From contig CALMYJ010000005.1 of assembly GCA_937873715.1 (NCBI GenBank), positions 310,001 to 374,000 on the forward strand: DNA of 64,000 bases. Direction: 5' to 3'. A program made the translations under genes and the position numbers. This document shows, one piece after another, positions 36,850 to 43,585 of this stretch (position 1 is its first letter; every line of letters starts with the position of its first letter). The stretch is from an uncultured Chitinophagaceae bacterium (GTDB taxonomy: Bacteria; Bacteroidota; Bacteroidia; Chitinophagales; Chitinophagaceae). The notes under the pieces were generated by a model. The model saw only the letters and a list, made by a program, of their open reading frames with translations, searched no databases and was not told the DNA's origin.

Positions 36850-37566
36850 TTGTATAAACAGGAAGTAATATTTAAAGACCTTGGGCATATACCCTATAAG
36901 CAGGCATGGGATTACCAGGAGCAGTTGCTGCAGCAGGCTGTACAGTCAAAAATACAGCAGGCAAAGGGGATGGAAACCATATTGCAGCCGCATCATTTAT
37001 TGTTGTGCGAACACCCGCCGGTATATACTTTGGGCAAAAGCGGTCATCTTGAAAATATCCTCATCAGCGAAGCCGATATGGCAGCGCAGGGTATTGAGTT
37101 TTTTAAAACCAACCGGGGAGGGGATATTACTTTTCACGGGCCGGAGCAGGTGGTGGGTTACCCTATTTTAGACCTGGAAAAATTTTATACTGATATTGGC
37201 CGTTACCTGCGTGAACTGGAAGAAGTGATTATACTCACTATGGGCGAATATGGCCTAAAGGGGGAACGCAGCAGCGGCGAAACGGGTGTGTGGATAGACC
37301 CCGGCGTTAAGGGTAGCGAAAGAAAAATCTGTGCTATGGGGGTGCGCTGCAGTCGCTGGGTTACTATGCATGGTTTTGCTTTAAATGTAAATACCAACCT
37401 GGGTTATTTCGATAATATTATTCCCTGCGGTATTGCCAATAAAAGGGTAACCTCACTGCAGCAGGAGCTTGGCTGTAATGTGGATATTGTAGAGGTGAAA
37501 GAAAAAATATGCCGCAATTTTGAGCAGGTATTTAATACCCGGTTGTTATACGGGTACATGACTTAA
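36850..37566 (+). CDS. lipB: Octanoyl-[acyl carrier protein]:protein N-octanoyltransferase
   Basis: LipB moves the octanoyl group from ACP to lipoyl domains, the first step of lipoate assembly. In the 238-residue protein the motifs LLLCEHPPVYTLGKSG, NRGGDITFHGPEQVVGYPILDL, TGVWIDPGVKGSERKICAMGVRCSRWVTMHGFALNV and IIPCGIANKRVTSL are all present, with the thioester Cys in IPCGI and the Lys in KICAMG. TTG at 36850 is chosen because the ATG ten bases before is out of frame and MYKQEVIFKDLG matches the family N-terminus. Its stop overlaps the stop of the convergent FN3-like gene by 4 bases. Confidence 0.95.
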   Translation: MYKQEVIFKDLGHIPYKQAWDYQEQLLQQAVQSKIQQAKGMETILQPHHLLLCEHPPVYTLGKSGHLENILISEADMAAQGIEFFKTNRGGDITFHGPEQVVGYPILDLEKFYTDIGRYLRELEEVIILTMGEYGLKGERSSGETGVWIDPGVKGSERKICAMGVRCSRWVTMHGFALNVNTNLGYFDNIIPCGIANKRVTSLQQELGCNVDIVEVKEKICRNFEQVFNTRLLYGYMT

Positions 37567-38240
37567 TGCTTGTTTGCTTTCTCTTCCCGGGGTATAAAAA
37601 ACTTGTGTTTTTCTTCAGTTTCTCCATTAAGGAATAATTCAAAATGATACCACCCGGAGCGAACAAAATTTACTTTTTCGAGAATCAGGTAAGGTTCGGT
37701 AATTTGTTTTAACTCAAAGAGGGCATTGCCGTTATCGTCAAAAAATTTAACGGCGTATTTTTTACTGGCAGCATCAGGCAGGTTAATCACCACATGATTG
37801 TCTTTGCCGGTATAAATATGTTTGCTGGCAACAAAACCCTTAGGTGCCGGGGGCAATATTTTTTCTGGCTCATCATACTTAGCGGGCAGGGTGCTCAGGG
37901 TATCTTTAACCGGCTTTTTCGATTTTGAAAAAATATAATTTCCCCCCTCAAAGGCAACAAAAACCCTGTAATACATTTTTTCGCCGCCGGGCCTGTTGTC
38001 AACAAAACCATTTTCACGGTTCATCGGTTCCAGTACTGTACCAATAGTGGTAAAGTTGCGCAAGCTGTCTGTTGAGCGCTGAATATTGATATTGCTAATA
38101 TAGGCACCATAATTATTTTTCCAGCTTACAATTATTTTGCCACTGATGTTTTTTACGGCAATGGCCGGTAGGGTATCCTGTGCTTTAAGGTTGATGCCAA
38201 TTGTTAAAAGTACGAGTGTTGTTAAAAAGATTTTCTGCAT
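37563..38240 (-). CDS. Exported fibronectin type III-like protein of unknown function
   Basis: No precise family recognised. From ATG 38240 (MQKIFLTTLVLLTIGINLKAQ) the protein has 225 residues with a signal peptide ending LKAQ. Residues of about 25-105 look like an FN3-type beta sandwich (KIIVSWKNNYGAYISNINIQRSTDSLRNFTTIG...GEKMYYRVFVAFEGGNYIFS). The C-terminal part (YTGKDNHVVINLPDAASKKYAVKFFDDNGNALFELKQI...LEKVNFVRSGWYHFELF) resembles a sorting-like beta domain that places features 'gained through' element strands, though no YPNP motif is present. A TTG/ATG start 18 bases upstream is possible. Confidence 0.75.
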   Translation of the reverse strand: MQKIFLTTLVLLTIGINLKAQDTLPAIAVKNISGKIIVSWKNNYGAYISNINIQRSTDSLRNFTTIGTVLEPMNRENGFVDNRPGGEKMYYRVFVAFEGGNYIFSKSKKPVKDTLSTLPAKYDEPEKILPPAPKGFVASKHIYTGKDNHVVINLPDAASKKYAVKFFDDNGNALFELKQITEPYLILEKVNFVRSGWYHFELFLNGETEEKHKFFIPREEKANKH

Positions 38241-38288
38241 AATTTTCTGCAAAGCCATAGCGGCAAATATACAGCCTGGGTGATTGAA

Positions 38289-39272
38289 TTAAAAAGTTAA
38301 ACTACCCGGCGCCAGCGAAAGGTTTCCCTGCAGGCCACCGGTATGTATTGCAATAATATTACTACCGGGTGTAAAAAAATCATTTTCTATCAGCTTAAAT
38401 ACAGCATACATCAGTTTGCCTGTATACACAAAGTCGGTGGGAAGTTTGTATGCGTTGTACAGTTGGTTCATAAATTGTAACAATTGCCCGTTGTACTTAG
38501 CATAGCCGCCAAAATGATAATCACCGGCAATATGTAATTGTTGCAGCAGGCTTTTGTTGTTGGTTAGGTGTATAATTCTTTTCTCAATATCTGTTATTCC
38601 TTTCAGCACGGGTACTGCAATTACCTGCTGTTTTGCGGCGCCCATTAGTATGCCGGCAATAGTAGTGGCAGTACCGCAGGCGCAGCATATATGGGTGTAT
38701 TTTTCATTTATATACGAAGTGATTTTTTCGGCACCTGCGGCGCCGGTGCTGCTGTAGCCGCCCTCGGGAATTATGATGGCATTGTTATACGCCCGGTGGA
38801 TAGCGGCTATTGCTTCTTCATCATTTTGTTGTGTATACGCTTCCCGGCTGATAAATTTTAAATCCATACCCATTTGATGGCAGTACTGCAGGGTATGCGA
38901 TAAAGTGCCGGGGCGTTGGCCCCTTACAATACCCGTAGTGGGTATACCCAGGTTATGGCAGGTGTAGGCAGTAGCGGCAAGATGGTTAGAGTAGGCGCCA
39001 CCGTAAGTAATTACCTGGCTGCCGGGATTAATTTTTGCTTCGTTGATGTAGTAGTGCAGTTTAAATAATTTGTTGCCAGATACTACCGGATGTATTTCAT
39101 CCAGGCGAAGTACATGCAGTTCCACAGCTTTGTTAATCGTTAAAGCCGATTCGATTTTTTGAATAAAAACTTGTTGAAGATTGGGGAGCAATTTTTTCGC
39201 TAATAAGCCGTTTAGTGTATTTTCGTTGTACAATAATCGTAATAAATCTGCAAACCAAATATTAATATGCAA
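38289..39272 (-). CDS. PLP-dependent ACC deaminase/D-cysteine desulfhydrase family protein
   Basis: A 327-residue fold type II PLP enzyme. The cofactor Lys is in VVSGNKLFKLHYY, followed by the substrate loop TYGGAYSNHLAATAYTCHNLG, and the phosphate-binding region is CACGTATTIAGILMG. These are hallmarks of the 1-aminocyclopropane-1-carboxylate deaminase/D-cysteine desulfhydrase group; the true substrate in Bacteroidota members is usually untested. The start is uncertain: the ATG at 39272 overlaps by 6 bases the start of the divergent nucleotidyltransferase gene, and a non-ATG start some 60-90 bases downstream would still keep the fold. Confidence 0.87.
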   Translation of the reverse strand: MHINIWFADLLRLLYNENTLNGLLAKKLLPNLQQVFIQKIESALTINKAVELHVLRLDEIHPVVSGNKLFKLHYYINEAKINPGSQVITYGGAYSNHLAATAYTCHNLGIPTTGIVRGQRPGTLSHTLQYCHQMGMDLKFISREAYTQQNDEEAIAAIHRAYNNAIIIPEGGYSSTGAAGAEKITSYINEKYTHICCACGTATTIAGILMGAAKQQVIAVPVLKGITDIEKRIIHLTNNKSLLQQLHIAGDYHFGGYAKYNGQLLQFMNQLYNAYKLPTDFVYTGKLMYAVFKLIENDFFTPGSNIIAIHTGGLQGNLSLAPGSLTF

Positions 39273-40169
39273 CCTACACTTGTTGTTTTAGCTGCCGGCA
39301 TGGCAAGCCGCTATGGTAGTATGAAACAAACCCAGGGCTTTGGTCCTTCAGGCGAAACCATCATGGAATATTCTATTTACGATGCCATCCAGGCTGGTTT
39401 TGGTAAAGTGGTTTTTTTAATCCGGCAGGAATTTGAAACCATGTTCCGGGAAAATTTTGGTAATAAGTTAAGTGGTAAAATACAGGTGGAATATGCATTC
39501 CAGGAATTAAATAAGTTTACCGGAAGCCATACCGTGCCGGAAGAGCGTAAAAAACCCTGGGGCACAGCCCATGCAGTGCTTTGTTGTAAAGGCGTGGTTA
39601 ACGAACCTTTTGCTGTAATTAATGCGGATGATTTTTATGGCCGTGATGGTTTCATAAAAGCGTATAATTTTTTAACACAACAGGCTGCAGCGGATACCTA
39701 TGCCATAATTGGTTACCAGCTTAAAAAAACATTAAGCGCCAACGGTAGTGTAAGCCGTGGGGTATGTAATGTAGATAGCAATGGCAACCTGGTGGATATA
39801 AATGAACGTACCAAGATTTTCAGGAACGAGCAGGGGGTTATTACATACGAAGACGAATCGGGCTTACATGAAGTGAGTGAAGACTCCAGTGTGAGTATGA
39901 ACTTTTTTGGCTTTGCTCCTAACTTTATTGAGCACTGCGAAAACTATTTTGGCGAATTCCTGGATAAAGAAATTGGCAATATCAAAAGTGAATTTTTTAT
40001 ACCCCTGGTGGTAGATAAATTAGTGCAATCAGCTAAAGCCACGGTAAAAGTTATTCCTACAAGTGCCCAATGGTTTGGCGTTACGTATAAAGAAGATGCA
40101 CCGGAAGTACAGGCCAGCATTGATAAGCTGATTGCCAGTGGTGAGTACCCTGCATCGTTGTGGGGGTAA
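39267..40169 (+). CDS. Sugar-phosphate nucleotidyltransferase-like protein
   Basis: A 300-residue protein with an NTP-transferase fold: LVVLAAGMASRYGSMKQTQGFGPSGETIMEYSIYDA is the nucleotide-binding loop and KPWGTAHAVLCCKGVVNEPFAVINADDFYG carries the metal-binding aspartates (NADDFYG). SVSMNFFGFAPNFIEH corresponds to the sugar side. The KQTQGFGPSGET loop differs from classical RmlA/GalU. Reported relatives in Bacteroidota are annotated only as nucleotidyltransferases. Substrate unknown. Its ATG lies within the first codons of the divergent PLP-enzyme frame. Confidence 0.85.
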   Translation: MQPTLVVLAAGMASRYGSMKQTQGFGPSGETIMEYSIYDAIQAGFGKVVFLIRQEFETMFRENFGNKLSGKIQVEYAFQELNKFTGSHTVPEERKKPWGTAHAVLCCKGVVNEPFAVINADDFYGRDGFIKAYNFLTQQAAADTYAIIGYQLKKTLSANGSVSRGVCNVDSNGNLVDINERTKIFRNEQGVITYEDESGLHEVSEDSSVSMNFFGFAPNFIEHCENYFGEFLDKEIGNIKSEFFIPLVVDKLVQSAKATVKVIPTSAQWFGVTYKEDAPEVQASIDKLIASGEYPASLWG

Positions 40170-40191
40170 GGATATCTATAGTACTATATAT

Positions 40192-40230
40192 AATTAAAAA
40201 CGGCGCCTGGTTAAAGCGCCGTTTTTAATT
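40192..40230. terminator. Bidirectional terminator, 15-pair stem
   Basis: AATTAAAAACGGCGC (40192-40206) pairs perfectly with GCGCCGTTTTTAATT (40216-40230) around a nine-base loop. A5 and T5 tracts on the two sides let it act on both convergent transcripts. Confidence 0.95.
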
Positions 40231-40268
40231 GAACCATATTTTTTAAATATGATACTGCAGTTATGAGT

Positions 40269-41381
40269 TTATTGACCGCTGCTGCCTACTATCATAAACA
40301 CATAATCTTCCATTTTCTTTACCTGCTGCACCCTATCCATACCTTTAAGGCTGTTGCCTGCTGGTATTTTAATATTTTGTTTAGTGGAATCTTTTTTTAC
40401 TTCATCCAGCAGCTTGAAAATGTTTTTTGATTTGGCAGCATATACCACACCATCCGATTTGGCATCTTTGGCAGTAATGATGCCGATGATTTCACCATTT
40501 TGGCTGATTACCGGCCCGCCGCTATTACCGGGATTGGCAGATACGGTAAGCTGGTAAGCAGTAGAGTCGCCGTCGTTGCCCGATTTAGCACTCACATAAC
40601 CTTCACCGTAAACAATTTCATTGCGAGGAAAACCTAATGTAAAAAATTGTTCGCCCAGGTCGGAATTAGTTTTTCGTACACTATAGGGCAGGTTGGTAAT
40701 TGTTTTGTAACTGGTATCGGTAATTTTAAGAATAGCCAGGTCTACCGTGGCATCTGTAAAAAGAACAGCGGCGCTATAATAATCACCCTTATTGCTTTTT
40801 ACATAAATGTTTTTCATTTTGCTGATAACATGAGCATTGGTTACAAGGTAACCCTTGCCATCAATTAAAAAGCCGGTACCGGTAAAGTCTGCTTTAGGTT
40901 CAATTTTAACGGGAGCAGCAGGTACATGATGGCTTGTTGATTTGCTTTTGAGCGTAGATACTTCCCTGTTAGTTTTATTGATTTCTTTAACCAGGTATTT
41001 ATAACTGTCGCTGTATTTAGTTGTAAATGTAAGGGTAAGCCCAAGGGTAAGCAGGGAGATGAAACCGGCAATAGAAGCTGCAACAGCCATATTACGTTTA
41101 TACTTATTCCACAGGAATACTACTTTGGCTTTACCTTTTAGCTTAGGTTCGTGTATTACGCCTTCGGCCATTAATTTGGCTTCAGTTTCATGGAGCAGGT
41201 GTTTAAAATTACGGGCAGCACCATATTTTTCGAGTCCCTGCAAAAAATAGCTATGCTCAACCACCAGTTGGTCAACTTCAGGGTTGGTTTTGCGGAGTTC
41301 TTCAAAAAACGAACGTTCCTGGGGCGACATTTCGCCGCTCATATACCTTTCAATAGCTTCCAGCATTACAATTTCATCCAT
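40269..41381 (-). CDS. Anti-sigma-like membrane protein fused to trypsin-like serine protease
   Basis: A 370-residue single-pass protein. The cytoplasmic part, residues 1-95 (MLEAIERYMSGEMSPQERSFFEELRKTNPEV), resembles anti-sigma N-termini without zinc ligands. One membrane helix is at about 98-120, then a short coiled linker, then a periplasmic S1C/trypsin-like protease domain from about 163: His184 in VTNAHVI, Asp214 in TVDLAIL and Ser287 in ANPGNSGGPV make a complete triad. No PDZ domain follows. It lies 5 bases downstream of an ECF sigma gene, so it is probably its regulator, with the protease domain on the sensing side. That coupling is inferred. Confidence 0.88.
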   Translation of the reverse strand: MDEIVMLEAIERYMSGEMSPQERSFFEELRKTNPEVDQLVVEHSYFLQGLEKYGAARNFKHLLHETEAKLMAEGVIHEPKLKGKAKVVFLWNKYKRNMAVAASIAGFISLLTLGLTLTFTTKYSDSYKYLVKEINKTNREVSTLKSKSTSHHVPAAPVKIEPKADFTGTGFLIDGKGYLVTNAHVISKMKNIYVKSNKGDYYSAAVLFTDATVDLAILKITDTSYKTITNLPYSVRKTNSDLGEQFFTLGFPRNEIVYGEGYVSAKSGNDGDSTAYQLTVSANPGNSGGPVISQNGEIIGIITAKDAKSDGVVYAAKSKNIFKLLDEVKKDSTKQNIKIPAGNSLKGMDRVQQVKKMEDYVFMIVGSSGQ

Positions 41382-41386
41382 AACCC

Positions 41387-41950
41387 TCAGGTGTTTTTAT
41401 ATTGTGCAAAAAACAGTTTCTTCAAGCGCACCAGGCATTTATATTTCTGAGTTTTAGCATTATCGGCATTGGTGTATCCAAACTCCCCTGCGATATCCAT
41501 CATGCTTTTCTTTTGCAAATAATACGCATCAAGCAGGCTTTTACAGGGTTCGCCAATTTTGCCTAAGGCCTGTTCCATCAGCAAAAACTCGGTGTTCTTT
41601 TTTTCATGCTCTTCCAGTTCTTCCTCTACCGGTACAATATCTTCCATACTTTCTACCTGTGTGGTAAAGCGGTTGAGCTGTTGTAGCCTTTTTAGCCATA
41701 AACGCCTGCATACCGAGTATACATAGGTTTTTATCTGGCAGCTTAGCGAAAAGGAAGGGTCTTTCGACTTTTCGTACAGCACCACCATAGCTTCCTGGAA
41801 AATATCCCTGGCTTCATCTACCGAGCCATTATTATTAAGTATAAACGACTGAATAATATTGTAATTATCCCGGTAAATAGCTTCTACAGCCTCTTTGTCG
41901 CTTTGTGCCAGTCCTTTCAGCAATAATTGATCTTTCTCAGAAATACTCAC
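41387..41950 (-). CDS. ECF-type RNA polymerase sigma factor
   Basis: A 187-residue sigma-70 family protein. Region 2 spans about residues 18-95 (AVEAIYRDNYNIIQSFILNNNGSVDEARDIFQEAMVVLYEKSKD, IKTYVYSVCRRLWLKRL). Region 4 is at about 130-185 (EPCKSLLDAYYLQKKSMMDIAGEFGYTNADNAKTQKYKCLVRLKKL). The wording of region 4 matches the Bacteroidota subgroup of compact sigma factors rather than the one at 23449. It is the first gene of a two-gene operon with the anti-sigma/protease fusion. ATG at 41950 follows a 133-base divergent gap to the small lipoprotein gene. Confidence 0.92.
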   Translation of the reverse strand: MSISEKDQLLLKGLAQSDKEAVEAIYRDNYNIIQSFILNNNGSVDEARDIFQEAMVVLYEKSKDPSFSLSCQIKTYVYSVCRRLWLKRLQQLNRFTTQVESMEDIVPVEEELEEHEKKNTEFLLMEQALGKIGEPCKSLLDAYYLQKKSMMDIAGEFGYTNADNAKTQKYKCLVRLKKLFFAQYKNT

Positions 41951-42083
41951 CAGTCGTTATTTAATACGTTAAAACCTCATTTTGTAACCCAAAACAACGA
42001 AAAAAATATTTTTAAAAAAAGTTGGGTTACCTTTTTTGCAGTGCTGTATTAATAGTCAAAATCACAAATAAAAACTCAAAACA

Positions 42084-42266
42084 ATGAAAAAAGTACTTTT
42101 CGTTTTCGCTATCGCTGCCGCTTTCGCAGCTTGCTCTTCTTCTGAAACTCCTGCTACTGAAGAAACTCCGGTAGTTGATACAGTTGTTGCTCCTGCTGCT
42201 GATACAACTGCTCCTGCTGCTGCTGATACAACTGCCCCAGCTGCTGCTGATACTACAGCTAAATAA
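42084..42266 (+). CDS. Small Ala/Thr/Pro-rich repeat lipoprotein
   Basis: A 60-residue lipoprotein: MKKVLFVFAIAAAFAAC with lipobox AAC (Cys17), then a mature part of only 44 residues. The end is made of tandem units of about eight residues, ADTTAPAA repeated, written in the DNA as about 24-base repeats at 42197-42255. Alanine is almost always GCT, a bias unlike the neighbours and typical of strongly expressed genes. No enzymatic domain. An envelope spacer or structural lipoprotein is plausible but unproven. Divergent from the sigma operon, of which it could be a target. Confidence 0.85.
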   Translation: MKKVLFVFAIAAAFAACSSSETPATEETPVVDTVVAPAADTTAPAAADTTAPAAADTTAK

Positions 42267-42355
42267 GTAATCAAATCATACAACCGGCTATTACGCTTGC
42301 AATTTTCTGCCGGTTCTATATAAAGATTTTTCATATGGCAAGCAATCGTTAAAGT

Positions 42356-42384
42356 CGCCCCTGTTCACAGGGGCGTCTCTATTT
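42356..42384 (+). terminator. Terminator of the small lipoprotein gene
   Basis: CGCCCCTG (42356-42363) and CAGGGGCG (42368-42375) pair around the tetraloop TTCA; TCTCTATTT follows. It isolates the lipoprotein gene from the pheA leader. The bases from here to 42468 are AT-rich and hold nothing else that I recognise. Confidence 0.78.
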
Positions 42385-42468
42385 AATGTTATATAGGTGT
42401 ATGTATGGCTTTTGAGGCATAACTTTAAAAAATTGTCAATAAAATTGAAGATTAATTGAAAAAATTTA

Positions 42469-42499
42469 TTGGCTGTTCCGCTAATCTTTACTACTTTCG
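42469..42499 (+). promoter_or_regulatory. Promoter of the aromatic amino acid operon (TTG - 20 - TACTTTCG)
   Basis: TTG at 42469-42471 and TACTTTCG at 42492-42499 are separated by 20 bases, matching the Bacteroidota -33/-7 layout with the TAnnTTCG variant. A start near 42504-42506 falls only a few bases before the leader-peptide ATG at 42508. Confidence 0.6.
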
Positions 42500-42507
42500 A
42501 GCCCGAA

Positions 42508-42585
42508 ATGAAAAGCACAGTAACATACACCCGATTTTATTTTGGTTACTATTTTTTTAGTACCACGCCGGGTGTCTTTTGTTAA
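42508..42585 (+). CDS. pheL: Phe/Tyr-rich leader peptide of the pheA attenuator
   Basis: ATG to TAA encodes 25 residues. Residues 10-17 read FYFGYYFF; in total five are Phe (10, 12, 16, 17, 24) and four Tyr (7, 11, 14, 15), 36 percent aromatic. It lies directly before a terminator that precedes pheA, the first gene of an operon making Phe and Tyr. In ribosome-mediated attenuation, stalling at scarce-amino-acid codons in such a peptide prevents termination. Codons 20-22 (ACG CCG GGT) contain the GCCGGG segment that can form the antiterminator. A 5' leader of only a few bases suggests near-leaderless translation. The symbol is by analogy with E. coli pheL; it is not a homologue by descent as far as can be seen. 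Confidence 0.85.
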   Translation: MKSTVTYTRFYFGYYFFSTTPGVFC

Positions 42586-42631
42586 GCGGTATACAACAAT
42601 ATTAACGACTTACATACAAAGGATTCCCGGC
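42567..42631 (+). promoter_or_regulatory. Antiterminator pairing of the pheA attenuator
   Basis: GCCGGG at 42567-42572, inside codons 20-22 of the leader peptide, can pair with CCCGGC at 42626-42631, the 5' arm of the terminator. It duplicates the GCCGGG of the terminator's 3' arm, so the two structures exclude each other. A ribosome stalled at Tyr/Phe codons 10-15 would leave 42567 free; one at the stop codon would cover it. Confidence 0.7.
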
Positions 42632-42652
42632 TAATCGGCCGGGATTTTTTTT
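42625..42652 (+). terminator. Attenuator terminator in front of pheA
   Basis: TCCCGGC (42625-42631) pairs with GCCGGGA (42638-42644) around loop TAATCG, followed by eight T (42645-42652). It ends six bases before the pheA ATG at 42659, where an ordinary terminator for the distant lipoprotein gene, already served by its own hairpin, makes no sense. Confidence 0.85.
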
Positions 42653-42658
42653 GCATAT

Positions 42659-43489
42659 ATGGCAACACAGGTATCCATACAGGGTTTTGAGGGCAGCTTT
42701 CACCAGGAAGCCGCCAGGCATTTTTTTGGAAAAGATGTAGCAGTTGTTTGCTGCTCCACTTTCAGGGAAGTGGTAAAAATTGCTTCTAATAAAAAAGAAA
42801 GTGATGGCGGTGTGATGGCCATTGAAAATTCCATTGCCGGCAGCATTTTACCCAACTATAATTTGCTGCAAAAAAGCAACCTGGTGATAGTGGGCGAAGT
42901 ATACCTGCAAATCAGGCAAAACCTGCTGGTAAATCCCGGGGTGCAGCTTCAAGATATACGGGAAGTACACTCTCACCACATGGCTATCCAGCAATGCCTC
43001 GATTATCTTGATAAATACAACTGGCGGCTGGTGGAAACTGAAGATACAGCCCTTAGTGCCAAACATATTCATAAGCACCACAGCAAACATATTGCTGCTA
43101 TTGCCAGCAGGCTGGCAGCCGAAATATACCAGTTGGAAGTGCTGGCGCCCAACATACATACTTTAAAAAATAACTATACCCGGTTTTTAATTTTACAAAG
43201 AGCAGATGCAGCGCAGGAGGTTAGCGGTGCTAATAAAGCCACGGTAAACTTTAATACCGATCACTCCCGTGGAAGCCTTGCCAAAGTATTAACCGGAATT
43301 GCAGATGCAGGCATTAATTTAAGCAAGCTGCAAAGCATGCCCATACCCGGCAGTGATTTTAAATATTCCTTTCATGCCGATTTGGAATTTGATTCCAAAG
43401 AGCAGCTTGATGCAGCGCTGAAAGATGTAAAAAATAAAACAGAAGCATTAAAGTTGTTGGGCGTATATAAAAACGGGAAGATTAAATAA
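42659..43489 (+). CDS. pheA: Prephenate dehydratase
   Basis: PheA decarboxylates and dehydrates prephenate to phenylpyruvate, the committed step to Phe. The 276-residue protein has the dehydratase domain at residues 1-180 (VSIQGFEGSFHQEAARHFFG, GVMAIENSIAGSILPNYNLL, REVHSHHMAIQQC, DTALSAK, and the catalytic motif NNYTRF with TRF at 174-176) and a C-terminal ACT domain at about 190-270 (GSLAKVLTGIADAGINLSKLQSMPIPG), the Phe-sensing part. No chorismate mutase domain is fused; that activity is on the DAHP synthase further down. First gene after the attenuator. Confidence 0.96.
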   Translation: MATQVSIQGFEGSFHQEAARHFFGKDVAVVCCSTFREVVKIASNKKESDGGVMAIENSIAGSILPNYNLLQKSNLVIVGEVYLQIRQNLLVNPGVQLQDIREVHSHHMAIQQCLDYLDKYNWRLVETEDTALSAKHIHKHHSKHIAAIASRLAAEIYQLEVLAPNIHTLKNNYTRFLILQRADAAQEVSGANKATVNFNTDHSRGSLAKVLTGIADAGINLSKLQSMPIPGSDFKYSFHADLEFDSKEQLDAALKDVKNKTEALKLLGVYKNGKIK

Positions 43490-43585
43490 AATCGATTACA
43501 GGGATTTAAGCAGGTTGCACGGCTTGTAAAAATGGTATTGAAAAAAAATAAGCAGCCGGTACAATGAGTGTAATGAAAAAGAAAC

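Noticed and set aside
42281-42317. AACCGGC...GCCGGTT hairpin after the small lipoprotein gene
   Set aside because: The loop is about 20 bases and no T tract follows directly; the hairpin at 42356-42384 is the better terminator.
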